The notes under the pieces are model-generated. The model searched no databases. It saw only the letters and a list, made by a program, of their open reading frames with translations, and was not told the DNA's origin. Below are positions 1 to 5,164 of a DNA stretch of 5,947 nucleotides, piece after piece; position 1 is the stretch's first letter, and each line of letters starts with the position of its first letter. The stretch is from Candidatus Gastranaerophilales bacterium. Lineage in GTDB: Bacteria > Cyanobacteriota > Vampirovibrionia > Gastranaerophilales > JAQUYY01. The DNA lies in the NCBI GenBank assembly GCA_028691575.1, contig JAQUYY010000119.1:1-5947 (forward strand), in the 5' to 3' direction. The position numbers were made by a program, and so were the translations under genes.

Positions 1-160
1 CACTAACTGGGCATGCGTCAGCAGCTTCTCTGACAGCATCTTCGTTTCCTGCGATAGCAGATTCATTTACTATTGCAACATCTTCAACTGAAAATACTGC
101 ATCACATATTGATTCGCAAGCTCCACAAGCTATGCATCCATCTTCGATAGTTACTTTCAT
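1..160 (-). CDS. [4Fe-4S] ferredoxin, C-terminus cut by window edge
   Basis: Small soluble electron carrier, expected to hold one [4Fe-4S] cluster and pass low-potential electrons between redox enzymes in the cytoplasm. The 53 visible residues contain CIACGAC (Cys9, Cys12, Cys15) and a distal Cys-Pro at 50-51. This is the CxxCxxC...CP ligand set of monocluster ferredoxins of the Thermotoga / Desulfovibrio gigas FdII type, normally about 60 residues, so only a few residues should be missing beyond base 1. A further Cys19 sits where those proteins have a disulfide cysteine, but its usual partner before the last helix is replaced (Asp41-Ala42-Val43). The start is the ATG at 158-160, chosen because a perfect AGGAGG lies 7 bases upstream at 168-173. 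The gene is read from its own promoter and appears unlinked to the genes to its right. The redox partner cannot be told from the window. Confidence 0.9.
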   Translation of the reverse strand, partial: MKVTIEDGCIACGACESICDAVFSVEDVAIVNESAIAGNEDAVREAADACPVS

Positions 161-167
161 TGTATTT

Positions 168-173
168 CCTCCT
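168..173 (-). promoter_or_regulatory. Ribosome binding site of the ferredoxin gene
   Basis: The minus strand reads AGGAGG followed by a 7-base spacer (AAATACA) and ATG. This full anti-Shine-Dalgarno match fixes the ferredoxin start and suggests strong translation. Confidence 0.85.
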
Positions 174-193
174 AAGGTGATTTTACGTTTGCT

Positions 194-199
194 ATTATA
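194..199 (-). promoter_or_regulatory. -10 box of the ferredoxin promoter
   Basis: The minus strand carries an exact TATAAT preceded by TTG. Transcription would begin near base 187 and leave a leader of about 27 bases. The -35 position with a 17-base spacer (217-222) reads TGTAAA, only a weak match to TTGACA, so the promoter would lean on its perfect -10 box. Placement relative to a strong ribosome site supports it. No start-site data are available. Confidence 0.55.
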
Positions 200-249
200 C
201 AATAAATTTTTGAAATTTTACATGAATTTTTAAAACTAGTTAAAGTAGG

Positions 250-438
250 TTACTCAAGTTGGTTTTGATGTTTAAAGTAATCCTGTCCGAAACCTGATAA
301 ATAAGCCAAAAAGATAACTTGATTATCTACAATCGGCTGTGTAATAATTAAGCGAATGTTGATTACTTTTGCCGTTTAGCAAGAGTGAAACGTACAAAAA
401 TATCAGATACGGGCAAGACATTGCGAATTGTTAAAAAC
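250..438 (-). pseudogene. Possible decayed RelE/HigB-like toxin fragment
   Basis: On the minus strand, bases 250-375 read as 41 codons ending in TAA, with a start-less, protein-like composition: a central stretch with INIRLIITQ then VDNQVIFLAY and GFGQDYFK. A second frame just upstream (366-438) reads through DIFVRFTLAKRQK before its own stop at 363-365. Joined by one frameshift, the two pieces resemble the second half of RelE/HigB-family toxins, where a basic RFxxxxRxGKS segment is followed by a GxRxII strand and a FLxYxxxKNExD strand. No start codon, ribosome site or antitoxin partner is visible, so the sequence would be a relic. The similarity is from memory and weak. A chance open frame in noncoding DNA is a real alternative. 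Confidence 0.28.
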
Positions 439-470
439 TTTTAAAAAATATAAAATAAAATTAGAATAAG

Positions 471-476
471 TATAAT
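471..476 (+). promoter_or_regulatory. Probable -10 box for the winged-helix regulator gene
   Basis: An exact TATAAT sits 28 bases before the ATG at 505, giving a leader of about 20 bases. No good -35 hexamer is present at the usual distance (448-453 reads AATATA-like AT tract), so the assignment rests on the -10 match and its position. A second TATAAT at 519-524 lies inside the coding region and is less likely to be used. Confidence 0.4.
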
Positions 477-504
477 ACGGAAAATCGAGATTAGATTTTT
501 ATTA

Positions 505-822
505 ATGGCTATAATAATTATAATGGATAAAATTTTACAAACGGTTGGTTTAGAGCTTATGTTTTGCACTCCGCAAAAGTGTGAATCAGGGTGTGGACTT
601 ACCGCTGTTGAGTTGGCTAAAAGACTAAATCTGAAGCCGGATATTGTCAAGAAAAAATTAAAAATATTGCAGGAGAAAGGGATTGTAAGAAGTATAGGAA
701 TTAACCCAAAATATTGGCAGTTTGATAATTATAATTTTCAACGAATGGATGAAGAAGACGAAGTTTATAAAATGCTCTGCGACTTTGAAAACGTAGATTT
801 TGGCAGATATTTTCAGTATTAA
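505..822 (+). CDS. Small winged helix-turn-helix protein with cysteine cluster
   Basis: Probable DNA-binding regulator of 105 residues; the family is not recognised beyond the fold. Residues 33-41 (TAVELAKRL) and 43-55 (LKPDIVKKKLKIL) have the spacing of the second and third helices of a winged helix-turn-helix. They are followed by QEKGIVRS and INPKYWQFD, which look like the beta-wing. Ahead of them is a cysteine group, Cys21-x4-Cys26-x3-Cys30 (FCTPQKCESGC), that could bind a metal or iron-sulfur cluster and make this a sensor; a fourth cysteine is at 92. The C-terminal 25 residues are acidic and aromatic. No clear Shine-Dalgarno precedes either the ATG at 505 or the in-frame ATG at 523; a GAGA at 487-490 slightly favours 505, but the extra MAIIII start is odd. 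It stands alone, convergent with cca, so its target is unknown. Confidence 0.7.
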   Translation: MAIIIIMDKILQTVGLELMFCTPQKCESGCGLTAVELAKRLNLKPDIVKKKLKILQEKGIVRSIGINPKYWQFDNYNFQRMDEEDEVYKMLCDFENVDFGRYFQY

Positions 823-834
823 TTATGAATTTAA

Positions 835-858
835 AATACCTTTACTTTGAAAGGTATT
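835..858 (-). terminator. Hairpin between convergent genes, likely terminator of rsmE-cca
   Basis: AATACCTTT (835-843) and AAAGGTATT (850-858) form a perfect 9-bp stem around a 6-base loop. It lies between the stops of the plus-strand regulator (822) and the minus-strand cca gene (944). Read on the minus strand the stem is followed by TTTTAAATT, a modest U-tract; on the plus strand it is followed by AAAAATC, which is not terminator-like. It therefore suits the rsmE-cca transcript better, though its low GC content makes it a weak terminator. Confidence 0.45.
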
Positions 859-943
859 AAAAATCTCTATCGTAGTTTTCATATAGATTTTTAGTCATGC
901 CGGTTTTGCTATTGCCAAAGGCTCTATATTTGTTTATTTTCTG

Positions 944-2371
944 CTATTTAGTTTTTTCTGTATGTTTTTCAACAAATTCTTTTGCTTGTTCAACGGTGGT
1001 TATTTCACCTGCTAGTTGAGCTTCTTCAATTTGTTTTAAAATTACGCCAATTGTCGGGCTTGGTTGAATTTGCAGAATTTCCATAACATCGTTGCCTGAA
1101 ATTAATTTTGGCAGGTTTTTGATAGTTTCTTTTGCTGTTTTGTATTTTTCCAAAAGTTCAATTAAACCGTCCAAATTGGCTTGAACTATCTGATCGGTTA
1201 TTTCAGAGCCTTTTGCACTGAGCCTGTCTGCCATGGCTATTACGATTACATCGGGCGTATCATCTTCCAATCTTCTGAACATCCTCATTATAGCTTTTTG
1301 GGAAACTTCATCATCAGGTCGAATCAATTGAGATGGGTAAATATGATGTTTTATTAATTTTGTTATGTATTTAATTGCATTATTGCTGAATTTTAGCTTC
1401 TTTAGAATCGGTGTTGCAATTTCTACACCAATTTCTTCATGTTTGATAAAACGATGTCGACCATCTTCTTCTATAATCCAGGTTTGAGGCTTTCCAATAT
1501 CATGAATTAGTGCTGAAAATTTCAATAAAGCAATTTTTTTAATACCGTTTACAAATTCTGAATTTAATTCCTCTTGAACCCAATCAGGCAAGGTATTTTC
1601 AAGAAGTTCTATCTGCCTTACGGTTTCGATTGAATGATCAATTAATTTTAAGTGATGATGAAGATTTGGCGGTACTTTTTCTTGTTTTTCAAGTTCCGGC
1701 AATATCAAATATAAAAGACCGTTATTTTTCATTTGGGCAAGAATTTTAGAACAATATTTCCCCTCAAAAAGTTTTACCAATTCAACGTTTACACGCTCTT
1801 TTGCAGGTTTATTCAAAAGTTCTTTATTTTCTTTTATAAAAGCATGAATTTTATCATCTATTTTAAAGTCCAAACCGGCTGCAAACCTGAAAGCTCGTAG
1901 TATTCTCAGGGGATCATCTTTTAAATTGTTGATGTTACAAGTTTTGATAATTTTGTTTTTAATACCGTCAATTCCGTCAAAAATGTCTATAATTTGAGCT
2001 TCATTATCAGAAAAAGAGCAGGCAATCGAATTAATCGTAAAATCACGTCTTGCAAGATCTTCTTCTATGCTGCTTCCCACACAAGCTGCAAAGTCCAAAT
2101 AATTGATTTTATCAGGCATGACAACCCTTGCGATGTCATTTTTGTCATCCAATAAAACAAAATATCCATCGACTTTTTCAGCTACTTTTTTTGCAAAATT
2201 TACGGCATTTTCGCCAAGAACAACAAAATCCCTATCCGTACAGAATTTTTCAAGTATTAAATCTCTAATGTAGCCTCCTACAAGGAAAATTTGAGTATCT
2301 GGATTTTTGACACCATTTAAAATGTCAATTATTTCCTTATTTTCTTCAAATAATTTTTTTTTATAACTCAT
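944..2371 (-). CDS. cca: CCA-adding tRNA nucleotidyltransferase with HD domain
   Basis: Adds or repairs the 3'-terminal CCA of tRNAs in the cytoplasm, using CTP and ATP without a nucleic-acid template. The 475 residues (numbered from the ATG at 2371) show class II nucleotidyltransferase motifs in order: GGYIRD at 32-37, the metal-binding DRD at 46-48, RRDFTIN at 108-114, DDPLRILRAFRF at 152-163 and ERVNVE at 192-197. A C-terminal HD domain follows, with HD at 290-291, His306, His311, His342-His343 and Asp382; in E. coli this domain gives phosphohydrolase activity. The tail (SGNDVMEILQI, then VILKQIEEAQLAGEI) is typical of HD-type CCA enzymes. The ATG at 2371 overlaps the end of rsmE by 11 bases, which suggests translational coupling; no clear ribosome site is seen. 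A TTG four codons upstream is a less likely start. Some lineages split CC- and A-adding activity, so a partial activity cannot be excluded by sequence alone. Confidence 0.93.
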   Translation of the reverse strand: MSYKKKLFEENKEIIDILNGVKNPDTQIFLVGGYIRDLILEKFCTDRDFVVLGENAVNFAKKVAEKVDGYFVLLDDKNDIARVVMPDKINYLDFAACVGSSIEEDLARRDFTINSIACSFSDNEAQIIDIFDGIDGIKNKIIKTCNINNLKDDPLRILRAFRFAAGLDFKIDDKIHAFIKENKELLNKPAKERVNVELVKLFEGKYCSKILAQMKNNGLLYLILPELEKQEKVPPNLHHHLKLIDHSIETVRQIELLENTLPDWVQEELNSEFVNGIKKIALLKFSALIHDIGKPQTWIIEEDGRHRFIKHEEIGVEIATPILKKLKFSNNAIKYITKLIKHHIYPSQLIRPDDEVSQKAIMRMFRRLEDDTPDVIVIAMADRLSAKGSEITDQIVQANLDGLIELLEKYKTAKETIKNLPKLISGNDVMEILQIQPSPTIGVILKQIEEAQLAGEITTVEQAKEFVEKHTEKTK

Positions 2372-3098
2372 ATTCGTACACAATATTGCTTAATATTGAT
2401 ATAGCTGCTGTTTCAGCTCTTAATATAAGATTTCCCAACGAAATTAATGGAATATTATTTTTTTTGAAAAGTTCTATTTCTGAATCATCCCACCCACCTT
2501 CAGGTCCAATTATAACAAGAATATTTTTAGCTGTCGGATGTTGCGAAAGAATAATTTTTAAAGATTTTTCAGCATCTTTTTCACTACAACAAAATTTTAA
2601 ATCATAATCAGGCAAATTAATAACTTCCACAAGAGTGCTGATGGGTAAAATTTCACAGATGTCAGAGCGTTTGCATTGTTTTGAGGATTCTGCAGCGATT
2701 TTTTGCCAGCGAGAAATTTTGTGTAATTTATCCTTGTCAGAATCAAATTTTACAACCGTATTTTTTGTTATCAAAGGAATAATTTTGTTTGTATCAAGTT
2801 CGTTTGCTTTTTGTATTAAAATATCTTGTTTCGTTGATTTTATAATGCTTTGAGCTAATGTCATGTTGATATTTAACTTATTTAAAAAAGGAATTTTTTC
2901 AAGAATAATTGTTTCTATATAATTGGATGTAATCTCCTGAATTTTGCATAAATATTTAAAAGCATTTTGTTCAACAAGAAAAATTTTATCACCGCAAGAA
3001 AGCCTTAAAACCTTTGTGATATGGTCAATATCGGTTTTATTTGTAATTTTTATACTTTGGTATGAGATATCATTTTTTTTAACAAAAAATTGATGCAT
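2361..3098 (-). CDS. rsmE: 16S rRNA (uracil1498-N3)-methyltransferase
   Basis: Methylates N3 of U1498 of 16S rRNA in the assembled 30S subunit, using S-adenosylmethionine. The 245 residues match the usual RsmE length. An N-terminal PUA-like RNA-binding part (about 1-75) contains HITKVLRLSCGDKI at 26-39. The SPOUT catalytic part has IQKANELDTNKIIPL (95-109), RWQKIAAESSKQCKR (130-144), the cofactor-loop signature IGPEGGW (197-203) and LGNLILRAETA (221-231), which forms the C-terminal trefoil knot. All family hallmarks are intact. The ATG at 3096-3098 is preceded by AAGGA (3108-3112) with a 9-base spacer. It is the first gene of a minus-strand pair with cca and is divergent from flagellin. I could not identify a convincing promoter among the AT-rich bases upstream. 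Confidence 0.95.
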   Translation of the reverse strand: MHQFFVKKNDISYQSIKITNKTDIDHITKVLRLSCGDKIFLVEQNAFKYLCKIQEITSNYIETIILEKIPFLNKLNINMTLAQSIIKSTKQDILIQKANELDTNKIIPLITKNTVVKFDSDKDKLHKISRWQKIAAESSKQCKRSDICEILPISTLVEVINLPDYDLKFCCSEKDAEKSLKIILSQHPTAKNILVIIGPEGGWDDSEIELFKKNNIPLISLGNLILRAETAAISILSNIVYEYEL

Positions 3099-3232
3099 TT
3101 GCTAAAGTCCTTAAAATGCTCTATTGCTATGTGTTTCACAGTTTACAATAAAAAAAACGTATACGCCATATGGAGGATATTTGAAAAATTGATTAAATAT
3201 GTAAAAACTCTTGATTTTAAAAGGATTTAACA

Positions 3233-3262
3233 ACTTTAGTATAAAAATTGTCAAACTAAAGT
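3233..3262. repeat. Perfect 8-bp inverted repeat upstream of the flagellin promoter
   Basis: ACTTTAGT (3233-3240) and ACTAAAGT (3255-3262) are exact reverse complements separated by 14 bases. The right arm ends two bases before the sigma-28 -35 element. The repeat lies upstream of the predicted start site and would not be in the mRNA, so a protein-binding operator fits better than an RNA hairpin. Such AT-rich repeats can also arise by chance. Confidence 0.45.
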
Positions 3263-3264
3263 AT

Positions 3265-3291
3265 TAAAGTTTAAAAAATCTAAAACGATAA
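3265..3291 (+). promoter_or_regulatory. Sigma-28 (FliA) promoter of the flagellin gene
   Basis: TAAAGTTT at 3265-3272 matches the sigma-28 -35 consensus at all 8 bases. After exactly 11 bases, AACGATAA at 3284-3291 matches GCCGATAA at 6 of 8. Transcription should start near 3298 and give a leader of about 53 bases before the flagellin ATG. Late flagellar genes are commonly controlled this way, so flagellin should be made only after the hook is complete and FlgM has been exported. A FliA gene must lie elsewhere. Confidence 0.85.
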
Positions 3292-3350
3292 CTTCAGTGA
3301 GAAAAAAGTTTATAGGTTACTTAACGAGTTTAGAGGAAAGAGAGCGAAAA

Positions 3351-4199
3351 ATGTCATTAGTTATCAACAACAATATGTCATCCTTGATTGCTCAAAGAAA
3401 TTTATCTTTCAATACAAAAGAGTTACAGGCATCTTTTGAAAGATTATCTTCAGGCTACAAAATCAACTCGGCATCTGATAATGCAGCAGGGCTATCGATT
3501 TCAGAGAGTTTAAGAAGTCAAATCAGGGGTAATGAGCAAGGTATTCAAAATATTCAAGATGGCGTTAGCATGATGCAAATTGCAGAAAGTGCTTTATCAA
3601 CTGTATCCGATCATATTCAAAGAATTAGAGAACTTGCTGTTCAAGCAGTAAACGGAACAAATGGCGCAACAGAAAAAGAAGCTGTTTTAAGTGAAATAGA
3701 ACAACGTTTGGCTGACATTGACAGAATTTCAAAAACAACAACTTACACAGATTTTTCATTGCTTGACGGTTCCAATTCTGCGTTAAGGCTACAAATCGGT
3801 TCCGGTACTGATGTTTCAACAAATACGATTAATATTTCTGAGGCATTGCAGGATGTGCGGACAACAAGTCTTGGAATAGATTTTGATTCAGATACTGTTT
3901 CTGGAGAAACATGGTCATCAGATAATATAAGAAGTTACATAGAACAATTAGATACAGCTCTAAGCAGCATGTTGAATGTAAGGGCAACAGTTGGTGCATT
4001 TCAAAACAGGTTGGAAAGCACATTGGAAAACTTAACAACAATGAATGAAAATTTACGAGCTTCAGATTCTAGGATTCGAGATGTTGATATAGCACAAGAA
4101 ACATCTAATATGACTAAGTATCAAATACTTCAACAAGCATCAGCAGCGATACTGCAGCAGGCAAACACGATTCCGCAAATGGCTCTGTCGCTTTTATAA
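3351..4199 (+). CDS. Flagellin, compact D0-D1 type
   Basis: Structural subunit of the flagellar filament, exported through the flagellar type III apparatus and polymerised outside the cell. The 282 residues begin with MSLVINNNMSSLIAQRNL and have ERLSSGYKINSASDNAAG (30-47), the N-terminal D0/D1 signature. SIRDVDIA-like (SRIRDVDIAQE), SNMTKYQILQQA and QMALSLL form the C-terminal D1/D0 part. The variable middle is only some tens of residues, so the outer D2/D3 domains are nearly absent. Gln90-Arg91-Ile92-Arg93-Glu94-Leu95-Ala96-Val97-Gln98 and Glu115 (Met counted) match the TLR5-contact residues of Salmonella FliC. There are no cysteines. The ATG at 3351 was chosen over an in-frame GTG at 3297 because all flagellins start at this point and the sigma-28 start site lies at about 3298. 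GAGG at 3333-3336 is rather far (14 bases). Monocistronic, between its own promoter and terminator. I do not assign fliC or hag specifically. Confidence 0.96.
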   Translation: MSLVINNNMSSLIAQRNLSFNTKELQASFERLSSGYKINSASDNAAGLSISESLRSQIRGNEQGIQNIQDGVSMMQIAESALSTVSDHIQRIRELAVQAVNGTNGATEKEAVLSEIEQRLADIDRISKTTTYTDFSLLDGSNSALRLQIGSGTDVSTNTINISEALQDVRTTSLGIDFDSDTVSGETWSSDNIRSYIEQLDTALSSMLNVRATVGAFQNRLESTLENLTTMNENLRASDSRIRDVDIAQETSNMTKYQILQQASAAILQQANTIPQMALSLL

Positions 4200-4233
4200 A
4201 ATTAAACTCAATTATCCTATAAACTCCCTGTAT

Positions 4234-4264
4234 GGTTAGCGTGATTAAAGCTAACCTTTTTTTT
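4234..4264 (+). terminator. Intrinsic terminator of the flagellin gene
   Basis: GGTTAGC (4234-4240) and GCTAACC (4250-4256) form a perfect 7-bp stem around a 9-base loop, followed at once by eight T residues (4257-4264). It lies 35 bases after the flagellin stop. It works in one direction only, as the minus strand has no U-tract on the other side. Confidence 0.93.
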
Positions 4265-4275
4265 GTCTAAAATTT

Positions 4276-4315
4276 TAAAGTAATTGTAGACAAGTTGATT
4301 TTTCAGATTACTTTA
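4276..4315 (-). terminator. Weak hairpin after the prepilin gene
   Basis: TAAAGTAAT (4276-4284) and ATTACTTTA (4307-4315) pair over 9 bp around a 22-base loop, starting 28 bases after the prepilin stop on the minus strand. The downstream minus-strand sequence is AAATTTTAG, a poor U-tract. It may help end the minus-strand transcript, but the low GC content and long loop make it doubtful. Confidence 0.25.
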
Positions 4316-4342
4316 TTTCATCGTAATGATGATTGTATAAAT

Positions 4343-5071
4343 TTATTCATATAAATATTTTGCCGAACAGCCTTTGCCACTATTTGTAGTTTCGGTACTA
4401 CCCTCTATGCAGGTTATAGCAGGATCATAAGCTCCCTGTGCGCCTTTTGCGACTGCAGAAGTTGCTGTTACATTTAAGCCAAAGATATCTTTTCCCCAGG
4501 TGTTAGGTTTTTTTAGTCCATTAAGATCTACGGTTAGCTTGGCACATTTTGTATAATCTCCAATTAATTCGGAACAGCTTGAACTATTATTTTTTATTAC
4601 AATAAAAGTCCCGTTATTTAAAATTAATCCCGGATAAGTTGACATATCATCGGGATTTACTTCACCATTAAGTCTGTAAAAACCTTCTGTCTCATGCCAA
4701 CAGCCTTCAGCAGTAGCACCGGTTCCCGAACCACCTCTGGCACTGGTTCCGGAACAATTTTTTATAATATTTAGTTTTTCTGCATAAGCATTTTTTAAAT
4801 CTTCACTTCCAGCTGTAACTCCAGGGAATGCGCCTACTAAACTTCCGCCGTTGTCAGCAATTATCATCATTGTTGCTTGGGATAAATCGGCATATTCTTT
4901 TTTCCATTTTGCTTTTAGCTCGGCATCATTTGTTGTTCCAAATAACATCGGTGTAACTATTGAAGCAATAATTCCGATTATTGCAATCACTATCAATGTC
5001 TCTGCCAGGGTGAAACCGAGTCGTCTGATAATTTTATTTTTTGATTGTTGCATTTTGGCTATAAAACTCAT
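4343..5071 (-). CDS. Type IV prepilin-like / type II secretion pseudopilin-like protein
   Basis: Probable pilin or pseudopilin of 242 residues, made as a membrane prepilin and cut by a PilD-type peptidase. The basic leader (residues 1-19, with Lys11, Lys13, Arg16, Arg17) ends in Gly19, followed by FTLAETL with the conserved glutamate at +5. A hydrophobic helix runs to about residue 44. The mature globular part is rich in Gly, Ser and Thr around 107-123 and has six cysteines (106, 124, 166, 176, 221, 235), enough for three disulfides. A DxNGxxxPNxxGxDxF motif spans 182-197, which I recall as common in pilin-like proteins of this bacterial group. The start is the ATG at 5069-5071, with AGGAG at 5079-5083 and a 7-base spacer. 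No assembly ATPase, platform protein or peptidase gene is adjacent, so pilus versus secretion role is open. It may be cotranscribed with the gene to its right. Confidence 0.88.
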   Translation of the reverse strand: MSFIAKMQQSKNKIIRRLGFTLAETLIVIAIIGIIASIVTPMLFGTTNDAELKAKWKKEYADLSQATMMIIADNGGSLVGAFPGVTAGSEDLKNAYAEKLNIIKNCSGTSARGGSGTGATAEGCWHETEGFYRLNGEVNPDDMSTYPGLILNNGTFIVIKNNSSSCSELIGDYTKCAKLTVDLNGLKKPNTWGKDIFGLNVTATSAVAKGAQGAYDPAITCIEGSTETTNSGKGCSAKYLYE

Positions 5072-5078
5072 TACTTAT

Positions 5079-5083
5079 CTCCT
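5079..5083 (-). promoter_or_regulatory. Ribosome binding site of the prepilin gene
   Basis: The minus strand reads AGGAG, then a 7-base spacer and ATG. It decides between this start and a second in-frame ATG six codons later, which lacks such a site. It begins only 8 bases from the edge of the palindromic element at 5092-5156. Confidence 0.75.
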
Positions 5084-5091
5084 ATCTTGAT

Positions 5092-5156
5092 TGTCATCCC
5101 GCACTTGCTGCGGGATCGCAATAACATGGCGATTCTTGAACAGGTCAGGAATGACA
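5092..5156. repeat. Two-armed palindromic element, REPIN/BIME-like
   Basis: The 65-bp element begins TGTCAT and ends ATGACA. Its left arm is a hairpin, ATCCCGCA (5096-5103), loop CTTGC, TGCGGGAT (5109-5116). Its right arm is a second hairpin of the same size, ATTCTTGA (5132-5139), loop ACAGG, TCAGGAAT (5145-5152), with one G-T wobble. ATCGC (5115-5119) and GCGAT (5129-5133) pair across a 9-base centre. Reverse-complementing the right half and aligning it to the left half gives about 21 of 31 identical bases, with paired substitutions in the stem. This is the layout of two REP units in opposite orientation. It fills most of the gap between two minus-strand genes. Whether copies exist elsewhere cannot be seen here. 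Confidence 0.72.
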
Positions 5157-5164
5157 TTTTTTCA

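Larger units (their letters stand above)
174..504. other. Long intergenic region between ferredoxin and regulator
   Basis: This stretch lies between two divergently read genes and carries no intact gene. Its left end holds the ferredoxin promoter (minus strand) and its right end an AT-rich tract with a TATAAT at 471-476 for the plus-strand regulator. The middle (about 250-438) is less AT-rich and has protein-like but broken reading on the minus strand, described separately. I looked for a riboswitch, a 6S-like RNA or a terminator hairpin here and found no convincing one. Confidence 0.5.

Noticed and set aside
441..650. Minus-strand 69-codon frame over the regulator start
   Set aside because: Composition is a shadow of the AT-rich leader and the plus-strand regulator; poly-Ile/Leu tail reflects AT tracts.
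2372..2383. TTG start extending cca by four residues
   Set aside because: No ribosome site and a rarer codon; the ATG at 2371 gives a short overlap typical of coupled genes and leaves all motifs intact.
2386..2853. Plus-strand open frames inside rsmE (2386-2607 and 2635-2853)
   Set aside because: They lie antisense to a gene with complete family motifs and show no domain or ribosome site.
3111..3232. Candidate rsmE promoters on the minus strand (for example TTTTCA with TATACG, or TTGTAA with AATAGA)
   Set aside because: Each matches poorly at one or both hexamers and none stands out from the AT-rich background.
3297..3350. GTG start extending flagellin by 18 residues
   Set aside because: It coincides with the predicted sigma-28 transcription start, lacks a ribosome site, and flagellins begin at the MSLVINNN position.
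3625..4041. Minus-strand open frames inside flagellin
   Set aside because: Antisense shadows with repetitive, low-complexity translation over a clearly conserved gene.
4318..4332. Small hairpin TCATC / GATGA with loop GTAAT
   Set aside because: Only five pairs, AT-rich, no U-tract; expected by chance in this composition.
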